From Zoroaster sp. YZ-2022 (Eukaryota > Echinodermata > Asteroidea > Forcipulatida > Zoroasteridae): a stretch of DNA of 64,000 nt. Below the pieces are notes generated by a model. The model worked only from the letters and a program-made list of their open reading frames with translations, was not told the DNA's origin and did not search any database. The stretch lies in the NCBI GenBank assembly GCA_029582265.1, contig CM055837.1:3023148-3087147 (forward strand). The letters are read 5' to 3'. This document shows, piece by piece, positions 10,603-22,260 of the stretch. Position 1 is the stretch's first letter; each line of letters opens with the position of its first letter. A program made the translations under genes and the position numbers.

Positions 10603-11330
10603 TGCCTACCAGTGCGTGCAGCAAATGGCATGACCTGCGACCCTTGAACCCTTTGTTTATTCGGATGAGGTTGTGCCCTCGAAAGCCGATACCATTGGAG
10701 GGTCACATTCCAAGCCTCAGTATCATTCTGCCCCTGTTCTACCATGGAGGAAGGAACACATCTTTCAACAGTTCCAGGACATTACATCCTAACAGTATTG
10801 GACTTTTCTTTGAATTCAACAACCCTTCATTGCATGAATCTTTCACCACCAAGAAGTGCGCCTCAACAGTTTTGTGAAAAACAGTGAGAGGAACGTGTAT
10901 GTACCCAGCGATTGGAACCTCCAACCCCGCCACACCGTACACCCCGCTCAGTTTGTCTGCCAGATGTTCCTGATAAAAAGAGGCACTTATGAGGGACGTT
11001 TCGGCGCCTGTATCTAAAATGCATGTGACTGGTACCCCAGCCAATATGACTTCAGCCCTAGGGCTCTCCTTAACTAAACTAGCTAACAACTCATCCGCAG
11101 ACAGGTCAGGCGCCGTAACCCCCTCATTACATGATCTCATACTGGACTTGGCCCTTGTTTGACCCTCCCCCACCACCCGGCCGCAGGCGATGGAGGCAGT
11201 TAGTTTAACTGCTCTTTCCCCTCCGGTTGTCCCTGTACCATCTGGTGCCCCCCGATAAACTGTTGAGCTTCCTGTGGTTTTTCTCACCAGGAGAGGATAT
11301 TGTGATCTAATATGACCAGGCTCCTTTACA
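10603..11330 (-). pseudogene. Gypsy retroviral-type aspartic protease
   Basis: The 182-residue frame at 11,287-10,739 contains the aspartic protease active site ILDTGAETSLIS (Asp at residue 92) and a later SPILLGCNVLELL motif (the ILG-N strand near the end of the fold). This is one subunit of a homodimeric retropepsin that cuts the Gag-Pol polyprotein. The frame then shifts into 10,745-10,603, which reads up to the inserted element at 10,598. It lies between gag and RT as expected for Ty3/Gypsy. Confidence 0.85.
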
Positions 11331-12269
11331 GTTGTAACAAATCACACTGATTATTTGGTTACACCTCCCTGGACACTCCCTCTCGGTACAGATTGATTTT
11401 GCGCTTGCGTGCGCAGCATGCACTGCATTAAGAACGTAATTTGTTCCTGCTGCTTGTTGAGTTGTACCTGCATATCCCCCATAGATTTCATCATCGCTGA
11501 ATATTGCTGCTGCATAGGGTCCACACAATTCGCTGCGCATGTAATCTTTGTACTGACATTTGCCTTTGCCTCGTCAACATCAACACTCACTCCCATAAAT
11601 GAGGCCTCCAACTGGCGGACTTGGCCATGCTTGACCCTGGTTGAGTTTTCATAATCCCTGAACAATTCAAAGGCCTTGTCCCGAAATTGGTTGAAACTTT
11701 GTCTTGTGTCAGCCAGCTGGAGCCTTTTCAGCTCAAAGCGTGCACTCTGACCCCGCGCCCCAGCCACAAACTGCCCTATCAGGGTTTTCTCTCAAACGCT
11801 TTAGCAATTCCCTTTCCCCTTCAGGAGCAATGTGCAAAATTCTGTCATAGAGCCTCAACAAGCCGCGGGAGAACTCCATAAGGTTCTCATCTTCGAGTTG
11901 TCCCCTCTCGAAAAACGCCTTTTGCAGTGATTGCAAAGTTTCCCCTCTCCCAAACTGGTTATGCAGTAGCTTTACCAGAAGAGCATAGTCAGACGTGACA
12001 TCCTCTCGGCTTTTAACTTCAATACGAGCAGACCCCGCTAAATGATCCACCACAACCTGAGCCTTATCCTTTTCTTGGATGTTACATTGTCGACAATAAA
12101 TGTCAACCTCATCCAACCACTCTCTGAGGGTTGGGTCTACAGAACTCACTGGCTTCCCCTTGAACCTATCAAGCTTAATTGGCCTTTCCCTGGTACCACT
12201 GCTCTGCTTCAATGCATCAGACAGGTCCGACACCAGTTGTACCAACGCACCTTCCTCCGAGGTAGCCAT
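11307..12269 (-). pseudogene. Gypsy Gag, frameshifted
   Basis: The first ATG that gives a sensible start is at 12,269 (MATSEEG). The frame runs to about 11,733 with capsid-like, helix-rich sequence including FKGKPVSS, a DxLAGSAR stretch and LMEFSRGLLRLYDR. It then shifts into 11,767-11,351 and again near 11,330. The zinc knuckle is visible as CYNCK followed, one base out of frame, by PGHIRSQYP. The spacing is C-x2-C-x4-H-x4, but the fourth ligand reads Tyr where Cys is expected. Gag would package the element RNA; with these breaks this copy should be non-functional. Confidence 0.8.
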
Positions 12270-12664
12270 ATTGCATATTACTCTAGCTAAGTAAAATAAA
12301 ACTACCACTACACCACACAGACCGTCCCCCCAAAAAAAACTATGAATGCAAAACAACTACAGGCAATCTACATGCACGTGTGTCACCTCGATGTACATGT
12401 ACCTTATAAGGCCTACAAGATATACAAAGTTAAACAATATATATCATACAATCAAAATGCACAATAAAATTACTGCATAATCTTGTGCAACATCAGGTGC
12501 TGTGATGTGATGTTCCAAATTGTTCATCAAAACTAATCATTTATCATGACAGCCTAGCTCACTAGCTGATCCTACCAACTGGTCTTGTCTCTCCTTGACA
12601 ACTGCCTTTCACGTTGCTGTGGTCCTGCCGGCAGTACTGCCACAAATTGCCTTCTGGATGATCG
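12270..12664 (-). other. Gypsy 5' leader, inner part
   Basis: AT-rich sequence without a gene between the gag start and the TIR element. CACGTGTGTCACC near 12,373 resembles CACACGTGCACAC near 4668, but no function can be assigned. Confidence 0.4.
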
Positions 12665-14449
12665 CCGATGTTGAGCGCAATCTTCAGAGGCGCGCATTTT
12701 AAAAAAAATGCGCGCTGCGCAATTTTTAAAAACGCAAACTTTGATTACCAGAGTAAATTTAAAATTTGCGCAAGAGAGTTGGAGCGCAATTTTTGAAAGT
12801 CGCGCATTCTTTATTATTCATACATAATTCTGACCACCACCGTGAAATACTTGCCGTAGAAATCGATTTTACCTCCAATGGGGTAATAGGGTAAGGTCGA
12901 AGTAGCGTTCTAGAGGATCCTAATTTCTGTCTGAAGTGTTATTTTTGCTTCGAAACTTACGTAGATAGTCGAGTCACCAGGGTTGCACACGAACTGTAAG
13001 TTCTAAATTTCTTGTGACAAGCGCTTGACAAGGGATGCTGATATTCAAGGTTTTGCAAAGTACGGAAAACCAGTACGTAAAACAAAAACAGAATGACAAA
13101 CCTTTGCAAAAATGTTAGAAAATATTTAAAACAGTACTCAATCTAGTATTAGGAACAAGCAAATAAATAAGATGATGCATTTACCTTTCAAAAGATTCGT
13201 CTAACATTTTGATTTGGATCACAATTTCTGTTAACAACAAATTCAAGTGTTTGTAACTTTTGGCCGCCCATACACCAGTGCGGTTTGTTTATCAAAAATG
13301 GAAAGGCTATTGCCCGTATTTTTGAACGTGTGGGGACGTTATAACTTATAATCTGAAGTCCGACTAGTTTTTTTTTTCCTGCAGTCCGAAATTGCCATTG
13401 TCGTTATGATTTTCAATGGGAATTTTATTTTGTTCTAATATCTTTGTTAAGATGAGTCAAAAAGGGGGATCCTTGAAAAAAATATATATTATTTCAGAAT
13501 GTAAATTTTGGACTGCAAAAGGGCAATGTTGGTCAGTTAGAGTGTCTCCATAAAGTATACCGAGATAATATTGTACGGCAAACTATTTTATATATGGGAA
13601 AGAGAATATATCTTAGCAGAATGTTCTTTCAATGTAGTATACAGCTTGTGATGTTATTGACACAGATGAGTGAACAAATTAGACAGATGTTAAGGGTACT
13701 GAAAGCAGGACTGTGACAAGTTTGCACATTTGAATAACAAAGGTCCAAAAAGCATTTTAAAAACCTGCACATTAAACTTTTTGAGGTAAGTAGGAAAACA
13801 AAGCAGATTACATTGTTTTAGGTACATTCCTTGTTTTCAAGAATGTGTTGAAAAACAAAGGCATTTGGTATTCTGCACACTTGCATGGTTGAGATTTGTT
13901 GTTCAAATATGCAAACTTGTCACAGTCCTGCTTTTCAGTAACCCTTTAACATCTGTCTAATGTGTTCACTCATCTGTGTCAATAACATCACAAGCTGTAT
14001 ACCATTGCAAAGAGGACATTCTGCCCTTTCTAGAGATATATTTCTCTTTCCCATAATTATATAAAGTAGTTTTGCCATTACAGTAATTTTGATCTCGGTA
14101 TACTTTTTATGGGGACACCCTGTATAGTGATCGCGATCGATCAACGTGCTGCCCATTGTTTCTTTTTGTACACAGGAATTGTCATTCTCGTTCCCTAATT
14201 TGTTGGAAATTAAAACAATTAATTTTCTCTACTAAAACATTGGCCGCCATGCATCTGACGCCGACGTTAAATTCATGTCTACCAATACCATGTAGTTCGT
14301 GTCAGTATAAATAGCATATCGTGTCCGTGGCGCGCAATTTAAATTTGCGCACGCAAACTTGATTTTCAAAAAATGCGTGCGCGCAGATTTTAAAAATTGC
14401 GCGCGCAAATTTAAAAACTGCGCATCTTCAAAAATTGCGCTCAACACCG
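12665..14449. mobile_element. TIR element (CGATGTTGAGCGC ends) inside the Gypsy leader
   Basis: The left end CGATGTTGAGCGCAAT and the right end, on the opposite strand CGGTGTTGAGCGCAAT, form inverted repeats. Both continue into GC-palindromic stretches rich in GCGCGCAAATTT and TTTAAAATTGCGCGCGC at 12.69-12.80 and 14.33-14.43 kb. No transposase is visible. A clear target-site duplication was not found. A second palindromic element is nested at 13,538-14,126. Confidence 0.65.
13538..14126. mobile_element. Palindromic mariner-like MITE nested in the TIR element
   Basis: Two arms of about 200 bp (13,538-13,740 and 13,905-14,126) are inverted copies of each other. The outer ends read AGAGTGTCTCCATAAAGTATACC and, on the other strand, CAGGGTGTCCCCATAAAAAG, with TATA next to the right end. 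The CAGGGTGTCCC start and TA flank are typical of Tc1/mariner-derived MITEs. No coding sequence. Confidence 0.75.
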
Positions 14450-14770
14450 ACACTTGATAGTAGCAGTCACTGGCACCCTGCGTGCCCTCAGCCAAGTCCA
14501 AGCCGCCACTTAGCCCTACATTGGCCTTCTCACCGACGGTAACTCGATGTGGTCGTGTCAATCCCCAGTTATCCTCCGCTGAACTCTCAAGCTCGACGAA
14601 TGTGCGAAACCACTGCACGCACAAAACTGTCTTGGATGGACACAGAATAGGTTACTTCACGTTCAGTCCACTAACACAGCACTCGGTGTACCACTAAAGC
14701 AATGGCGACAGTCCACTTGTGTAACACTCGGCATGAAACGGCACTCCAGCACCATCAAAATTTTACACGA

Positions 14771-14787
14771 CCCCATCCGTGTTACCA
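14771..14787 (-). promoter_or_regulatory. Primer-binding site of the Gypsy element
   Basis: Two bases inside the inner LTR edge (14,790), the minus strand reads TGGTAACACGGATGGGG. A TGG start next to the LTR is the usual complement of a tRNA 3' CCA end. The tRNA species was not identified. Confidence 0.6.
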
Positions 14788-14789
14788 TT

Positions 14790-14950
14790 TGTAGTGAAAC
14801 GCTTTGGAGCGTAAGGGGGTCATTCAACACCAAATAATTCAATGAATTTACAGGATAAACTGTTGGTAGTCTTGGAACATTTCACAGCCAGTACTTTTAT
14901 TATATTCCTCCAATCTCCAAAAGAATCAACTCTTCACTTAAGTAAAGTTC
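14790..14950 (-). repeat. 5' LTR of the Gypsy element, cut by the gap
   Basis: Near-identical to 3100-3258, with an AC insertion (CCAGTACTTTTATT versus CCAGTTTTATT) and one substitution near the gap. The remainder lies in the unsequenced gap. Confidence 0.85.
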
Positions 14951-15450
14951 NNNNNNNNNNNNNNNNNNNNNNNNNNNNNNNNNNNNNNNNNNNNNNNNNN
15001 NNNNNNNNNNNNNNNNNNNNNNNNNNNNNNNNNNNNNNNNNNNNNNNNNNNNNNNNNNNNNNNNNNNNNNNNNNNNNNNNNNNNNNNNNNNNNNNNNNNN
15101 NNNNNNNNNNNNNNNNNNNNNNNNNNNNNNNNNNNNNNNNNNNNNNNNNNNNNNNNNNNNNNNNNNNNNNNNNNNNNNNNNNNNNNNNNNNNNNNNNNNN
15201 NNNNNNNNNNNNNNNNNNNNNNNNNNNNNNNNNNNNNNNNNNNNNNNNNNNNNNNNNNNNNNNNNNNNNNNNNNNNNNNNNNNNNNNNNNNNNNNNNNNN
15301 NNNNNNNNNNNNNNNNNNNNNNNNNNNNNNNNNNNNNNNNNNNNNNNNNNNNNNNNNNNNNNNNNNNNNNNNNNNNNNNNNNNNNNNNNNNNNNNNNNNN
15401 NNNNNNNNNNNNNNNNNNNNNNNNNNNNNNNNNNNNNNNNNNNNNNNNNN
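14951..15450. other. 500-N scaffold gap
   Basis: Exactly 500 N, so a placeholder of unknown true length. The left side ends within the Gypsy LTR; the right side begins at the first base of duplication unit 1, so the contig join is not proved by sequence. Confidence 0.99.
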
Positions 15451-15544
15451 AGTCACAATGAGGGTTGCGCTCTGATTTGCAAAATGCATAGCTAGCTTTC
15501 AAACTGCAACTGGACGGATAAGATAACTTTGAATATGTCTGTTT

Positions 15545-18500
15545 TTAATAATAGAATATGCAGACCGCATATTCTCCTGAAGAACGATCAGAAGCATACT
15601 GAGTTGAAACGCGGTTGTAACTCAACCAGCGCATAAGTGTTGTATGTAGTTTTCGCCTGTTGTTCATCTTGGTTTGATTCCTCGATAAGTCACAGTTCGA
15701 GTTGAAATTGCAGTTTTCACAAGCCAACGACAGCGGTCAAAATCATTCTTGCTGATAACACCAATGACTTACAGGCCTAATCTGAATCTGAATCAGACTG
15801 GTTTGAACTCTCTCTGAATAGAGAGAAATTTCCTTTAATTCCTTTAAAATCCAACCTCGTCCACCACTGATTTCCCTGAGCTGCATTAGTAAAGTTCGTC
15901 GATCCCTGAGTGCTCTCCCAAGGGACCGGTTTCCAGCATATCCGCAAATCTTGGATGTAGTAATTTACAGATCAAAGAAGCCGATGTTGGTTTTAAGTCT
16001 GATACACAGCTGCTGTAGTAAGAACTTGCTGATCTCTATAGGAGATCAAGTGAGTAGGAAAACTGGGACTAAACTAACTCAGTTCAAATCCTATGCACTG
16101 TGGGTAGATATCCCCATATTTCGTCATAATTTGGCATTATTTTCTTCTACTCCAATACACAATGAACCATAAAACATTTGAAGTGTTCAAAAATATATAA
16201 TTTAGGCATGATATTATGACCTACAAAAGAATGTTTAAAGGTTTAGTTTTCTATTGGTAATATTTAAAATGGTTTTGCATATTATTTTATTATTGTCAGC
16301 ATTGCGGAAATCCACTTTGCCACCAGGGTCTATAGGTGAGAACGAGGTATGCAACCTTGGGAAAGAGTTTGTTCATGATCTTACTAAAGATAACAATAAT
16401 GAAATGTTTGTTAACCGGCGATGTGATGACCATAGCTGAGAAGTTCAGCTAGGGGCCAATGTTTGTAACCTGTATACAATGTTGTTATAATATACGGTTA
16501 TTAAATGCAGTATAAACCATTGAAACCACTGAATGTATCCATACAATGTATTATGAACCCAGAGATATGTACAGAAACCAACCTATGAGTATATACCTGT
16601 AGCTTACTTCGTTGTGTCGTTAAAGAGAATTTCTACATTGTGTCACAGCAAACAGTACTTTGAGGAAAAAGAATTGTGAAAATGCGTTCAAATTATGTGG
16701 AAATGAATCACCGTCCGATGATCCATTTCAGATTTGAATATTTATTCATGTTTTCTCGAAAAGGACAACCTGTCAGACCAAATAATTTTCTCAGCCATCT
16801 ACCAAGTCGGCACTTTTAGACAAATAATATCTCCAATTTCCTAGCGAGCATTTTCTTTGGGAAGTTGTAGAAGTCAACTTTGCCGAAACTGACATTAGTG
16901 GCGTAGCCAGAGCAGTTTTGAGGGGTAAGCTGTACAAACTAATATGAACTGAACAAATTGTTTTTCCCCATAAAAATGGACAATCACTAAAAGTCCTGTG
17001 GTATTTATTCCTCATATTTGGTCCAAAATAGTGTTTTCCCCCATAAGTTCCCTTAATTTTCATCCAAATTTTGCCTTAAGAATTCCTTCACAACAAAATT
17101 GTCAATTAGATCACCGTTAGAGGCGCCTAAAGGACGTAAAAGGCATATAATAACATCCGCATGGTACTGTTCGTCATAAATTTATATATTGAGCAAATAC
17201 ATTTCCATATTAAATTAATCCTAAACAATCTTAATGCATTTTCTACTATTTTTTGATCCTTTCAATATCTCTGGGTTATGGTGTGCATTTGGACTAGACG
17301 GCCCGTAGGGCATTGTTATACATAGTTTACAGTGCATTAATGAGACCGCACACACTGTACAAACATTGTGCCCAGAGTGCTGTGGTCCCGAGCGGTTTGG
17401 TGCATCCGGATTTGTGTTCTGGATGGCTGGTCGTCCAGAGTGTTTCAATGGGTTCGAGTTGCTTGCCGCCGCGACCATGGTGCTTGTGTCATGAGTAAGA
17501 CACTTTACCATAATTGCTGCGCGGCCAGGTGAACCTTCCCAGCCACTGGTGATATACAAGCCAGGTACATGCTTGGTGCCGGTCCCAAGCCCGGATAAAT
17601 GGGAGGGTTGCGTCAGGGGAGGGCATCCAGCATAAACCTATACCCGTCAAATATGCGATCATGATCGCGTCGCATGGCATTCCTATAACGGAGAGCAGCC
17701 GAAAGAGAGGACAACAACACACTGTACAAACGTGTTGGCCCCCCTGGCTGATTCATCACATCACCGGCCATGTTAACATAACGTCGCATTATATATGTTA
17801 CCTCATCCCAGAGGTGTACCTCGTTCTCACTATAGACCCTAATGGTGTGGAGGAATAATTTCTGCAATGCTGATTGGGGCAATAAAATAATATCGTTGCT
17901 TGAAACAATTTTATGTTCATAATATCATTTTCCTAAAGTATATATTTTTGAACACGTCAATTGTTTTTTATGATTCATTTTTGTGGGGAAAAAGGAATAC
18001 TTAGATAGTATGGCAATTAAATATCTATCACTGATTGCATAGGATTTGAACTGAGTTAGTTGGCTCTCCGCTTCTGTAGCAGCATTTATCAGACTTTAAA
18101 GCCAAAACACATCGGCTGCAGAACAGAATTTTACATATCCAAGATTTGTGGATATTGAAATCATTCCCGTTCTACGGTGAAGGCACTCGGTGATCCGACG
18201 AATACCGATATACTGCTCAAGCGCTGGGGACGAGGGTTGGAAGGTTAAAGTAACTTTTCTCGGTGCGGCAGCCTTTATTCTGAAGTTCAAACCAGTCTGA
18301 TTCAGATTCTTATTCAGATTAGGCAAACATGTCATTGGTGAGTTGTCATTGAGGCTGTGTGGCTTCGACCGGGTGTTGGGCTTATGAAAACTGCAATTCC
18401 ACTACTGTATGAGACAGAGAGAATCAACCAAGATGGACAACAAGCTGAAAAAAGTGACAACAGTATGAAGTTATACTTGATATCACCTATGAATAACATA

Positions 18501-18580
18501 ACATTATAACGCAGCAATATAACTGCGAGAAATAAATTGCTGTTCTCCCTTCTGCGGTCATGCATTAGTTTGCCGAACAG
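15545..18580. repeat. Large inverted repeat (~1-kb arms)
   Basis: The left arm (about 15,545-16,450) and right arm (about 17,790-18,580) are inverted, diverged copies. CATCTTGGTTTGATTCCTCGA, AATCTGAATCAGACTGG, AATCTTGGATGTAG, AACTCAGTTCAAATCCTATGCA and GGGTCTATAGGTGAGAACGAGG all recur reverse-complemented in mirrored order. The ~1.3-kb centre holds a SINE at 17,373-17,716. It may be a foldback-type transposon or an inverted duplication; no transposase is seen. A second copy starts at about 46.2 kb, its right arm cut by a gap. Confidence 0.75.
17373..17716 (+). mobile_element. tRNA-derived SINE with L2-like tail
   Basis: The tRNA-like head has an A-box-like GTGGTCCCGAGCGGTTTGG and a B-box-like GGGTTCGAG. 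It is followed by a core with GTGCTTGTGTCATGAGTAAGACACTTTACC and a tail with GGGTTGCGTCAGG.GAGGGCATC, CGTAAAACC-like and GCTGTGGCGACC-like blocks (the last clearer in the second copy). The tail blocks resemble the 3' ends shared by L2-clade LINEs and their SINEs, which implies mobilisation by an L2-type reverse transcriptase. The copy at 47,990-48,320 is less damaged. Confidence 0.75.
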
Positions 18581-18599
18581 CGAGGTTGTATTGGCCTAC

Positions 18600-19560
18600 A
18601 CTTGTAAAAATTGGTTAATAGTCGTTTGAGCCCTGTAAATTCGTCCAAAATTACTAAGTTTGCCCTAGTCCCAAGTCTATGACTAATAATCAATTTTCAT
18701 GCAGGACCTAATCTTAATATTGCAAAGACTAACCAAGAATAGTCAGCGATTTAACTTCTGACAGCCATTTGTTATTCTTCTGACTACGCATTGGTCATAA
18801 TTAATGGTTTTGAAGCTATCTTTAGATTGGTCTAAGTTATGAAAAAAGAAATTGACATGACGGACCAGATGATTTAAATGGACTAGATCATTTTCCGCCT
18901 AAAGTTATCCCGCTCAAAAACAGTCAAGTAAGTTGGTAATTTTCCACAAAAAAAAGAAAAGTTACGCGATAAAGAGTTAGGCATGCGTGGTGCTCCTTGC
19001 GTGAGTGGTGCGCGTATTCGCTATACACATATGTCACTGCTGCTGCTTGGGGCGTCATTGAAATCGTCCCTGAGGCAGATCGGTCGTCCACTTCCCTTCG
19101 CTTACAAAGCAAGGTAAGAAAAATCTTTTCTTGTTTTATTTTAAGGATTCCTACCAAATCAAGTAAGCTGAACCTAGGAACATGTTGTAGAAAATCAGGC
19201 GTAACTTGTAGGCCTAACGTTAACGTAGGCCAGCGGCGTAGCTACGAAGTCCCTACGGAAGGTACGGAATTTCCCCACAGGATGGCCCCCCAGGTGCCCC
19301 ACGAAAAATCATCATATTGCCCAAAAAAACAGAAAAGAAAAGAAAGGATAAAAACCCCATAACCCCTACATTCCCCCACTGCCAAAATAATTTATGCCCC
19401 CCACCCACTGAAAAAGTCCTGCTGCTGCACCGGCGGCGACCTGTCAACTCAACTGTAGAAGGTAGGGACCAGTGAGAAGGGAAGGGATGATGGTTTTATA
19501 TGCGGCGTGAAGTTGATTATATTTGACGTTTGACGATTCAATATCAAACAAGTAACGGTT
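18600..19560 (+). other. Intergenic or 5' region with a possible non-coding exon
   Basis: 18.60-18.90 kb is rich in GACTAA/TAGTC motifs like those at 31.3-31.55 kb. Around 18,960-19,111 a less AT-rich stretch ends in CTTACAAAGCAAG followed by GTAAGAAA, a good splice donor, so it could be an untranslated first exon of the THAP gene downstream. 19,230-19,400 resembles repeat sequence near 41.9 kb (CCCCACGAAAAATC). No coding sequence is convincing. Confidence 0.3.
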
Positions 19561-19569
19561 ACTGGTTTG

Positions 19570-21350
19570 ACATTCCGATTTAATGCATGTCTATGGGACA
19601 ATTGCATTCGGTCCAGTTTCTGATGGGGTGGTGAACCCTTTTGGCCGGGCACTGTTGGGTATTATACAGATATAACATGGTTTGAGGGTGGACCGGTCGA
19701 TTATTAGCTCCCGAGGTATTGGAGAGTTTGAGAAACTGGTTCCCGAGGGCGAAGCCGGTGGTTCTCAACTCAACCGAAAAATAATCAAACTGTCCTGGCT
19801 CCTTTCATGTTATATCTCATTACTACCTACTCCGCCATATATTCAGTATATGGCCATTACAATAAAACAAAGGAAAAGGTTGCCAATATAAGCCACTGTG
19901 GAATAAAACGCGAATTTACATTTTACGTGTGCCGCCATGTCTTTTCGTATGTGACCGTAACGTGGCTAGCCTAGCTAAGCTGGCTAAAAGGCGATATTCG
20001 CGCGTGCATACTACTGTTCCCCGCTGGCATGTTCCCCGGATGCGGGAACAGATCAGGACAGGACTATTTCCCCGCCGGGACTGTTCCCCGATGGCGACAG
20101 TCGACTACGCACTACTGCATGCGTATTTACCCTGTTATGAATACTCGCGGACGCCGGGTAAACAACAAAAAATAGCATCTGGCACGTGAGCGGTGAATGG
20201 ACCGGTGAGAATTCGGCTTTCTCGATCATGAATATGTAAGAGTATAGTAACAATGTATGAAGGATGACCCAAGGATGACCTCAAAAGGTCACCTGTGACC
20301 CGGCCATTAGGGTCCTTATATTTTAATTAATTTTTAATATTTTATTGTCCTTACAGTGTACATGCGTTAAAAACGCCCCAATCAAATGCAATGGTCAGTT
20401 TCTGAGTGGTCCAGACCATTTTGGCCAGGGCACTATTAGGTATCAATGTAAGAGGATGACCCAAGGATGGACCTCAATAGATCATCTTTGACCCGGCCAT
20501 TGAGGGTCCTTATATTTTTATTAATTTTAAATATTGTTGTTGTCCGTATATACAGTGTACATGCTGTACACCCCAAATCTTAATGGTCGGTTTTCTAGTG
20601 GTGAGACCATTTTGGCCGGAGCACTATTGAGTTGTCAATGTAAAGAGGATTACCCAAGGGGTGACCTCAATAGATCACCTTGACCCAGCCAATGGGGTCA
20701 TATTATGTTTTTTTTTAATTTTAAAAATTATTTACTATGTACAGGAGGTACATACTGTTAAAAACTTGCCCCAAATAAATGGTCAGTTTCTGAGTGGTCA
20801 GGAACCCTTTTATTGTGGCACTGTTGGTATCAATGTATGAAGGATGACCCAGGAAGTAGACCTCAAGGTCACGATGATGACCATTTAGGGGTCCTTATAT
20901 TTTATTAATTTTTTTAATATTTTTATTGTCCTTATATACAGTGTACATGCTAGTAAAACGCCCAAATGCTGTAATGGTCAGTTTCTAGTGGTCCAGACCA
21001 CTTTTTTGGCCCGGGCACTGTTTGTGGTGTTATCAATGTAAAGAGGATGACCCGAGGATTACCTCAATGGTCTTACCTTGACCAGCCATTGGGGTCCTTA
21101 TATTTGTTATTAATGTTTTAATATTATTATTGTCATATATACAGTGTACATACTGTTAAAAACGCCCCAAATGTAATGGTCCAGTTTTCTGAGTGGTCAG
21201 ATGGTTTGGCCAGGCACTGTATTGGGTATCAATGTAAAAGGGATATTGCGTGCCGGCCTCAATGGTCACTGCTGACCTGGCCCAATGAGGGTCCTTATAT
21301 TTTTATTAATTTTGAAATATTTTCTATATTTTTTATTATACAGTGTGTTT
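19570..21350 (+). repeat. Tandem array of ~200-bp units
   Basis: About six units follow at near-200-bp spacing (landmarks at about 20,250, 20,431, 20,630, 20,832, 21,030 and 21,225), with a lone, earlier partial unit near 19,600. Each carries GGTCAGTTTCTGAGTGGTC, TTTTGGCC.GG.CACT, ATCAATGTA.GAGGATGACC, GGTCCTTATATTTTTATTAA and ATACAGTGTACATGC in the same order. Between 19.65 and 20.22 kb there is unrelated sequence with GTTCCCCG repeats. No gene is visible. Unit 2 lacks this array because of the gap. Confidence 0.85.
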
Positions 21351-22260
21351 TTAAAGGTAATCCAACTTTAAAGGGTAATATGCTGCCAGACTATATATGT
21401 TTACCAGCAAAAAGCATGGTATCATCTTAAAGCAGAAGCTATGTGCTTTCAATGATACCTTAGAGTTACCATTCCAAGGGTCAAACATCCCATTGAGCAC
21501 CACTGTCTTGATGTGGTGCACAATTACCAGGATTAGTTCACTTTCACTGCTGAACAAAATCGACACAGATTTATGTTTCAATCATTAGATTAGATGAAAT
21601 AATATCAATGGAATTGAGCCTGTCTTCAAATGATCAATAACGAGGAGGTTGTGCCACAGATGGAGATCACTTCAGCGACAGCAAAATAGAATGTTCCGTT
21701 ATGTGTGGTATGTGGCTCAAGATGATTGCACCAAGCCCAGGGCAGCGAGTTTGTAAGGGCGAGATTGTGTAAGGGGCAGAGTTTGCCCCAGGAGGCAGAG
21801 TTGACTGGCATGCGGTCGCTATTATCGTTACTGTTGCATAAATGAACCAGTAATTTTTAGTTATTTGTGTCATCTTTAAAGCTAGAACACTTCGACTCCA
21901 TATCCTGATGAAAATGTGCTCTGATCATGACGATGTTGTCCCTTAAAATTCACAAACTATAATGTCTTTAATCAAACGTTTTTCCCTTAATACGAATAAA
22001 GAATACGTCATATCACCCTGCATGCATCGTAGTTCCCAACCGCACCCCTTAAGACCAGACGATATCCACCAGGGTATCATACAAAAGAAACAATTAAAAT
22101 TCCCATCCTATAACCAACCTCCTTTACACATGACGGTTGAGTACTTTGTTGCAATATAGTAATATGGATTATACGGTTGGAATCTCATAAGGTATGCAAT
22201 TGGTATCTCACATCAGGTACAAATTAGTATTTTGGGTATTAAATCATATTTTCATAAGGC

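Larger units (their letters stand above)
3100..15250 (-). mobile_element. Ty3/Gypsy LTR retrotransposon with SGNH-hydrolase ORF, interrupted
   Basis: A minus-strand element reading from high to low coordinates: 5' LTR (from 14,790 upward into the N gap), primer-binding site, long leader, gag, protease, RT-RNase H-integrase, an SGNH-hydrolase ORF, and the 3' LTR (3100 to about 3556). The domain order protease-RT-RNase H-integrase is that of Ty3/Gypsy. The coding part has several frameshifts and is split by a 2.27-kb composite insertion at 8325-10,598; the leader is split by TIR elements at 12,665-14,449. The right end is an estimate, because the LTR runs into the gap and target-site duplications cannot be checked. 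The element is probably no longer active. Confidence 0.9.

Noticed and set aside
14842..15502. Frames of about 180-217 codons crossing the gap
   Set aside because: They consist almost entirely of N.
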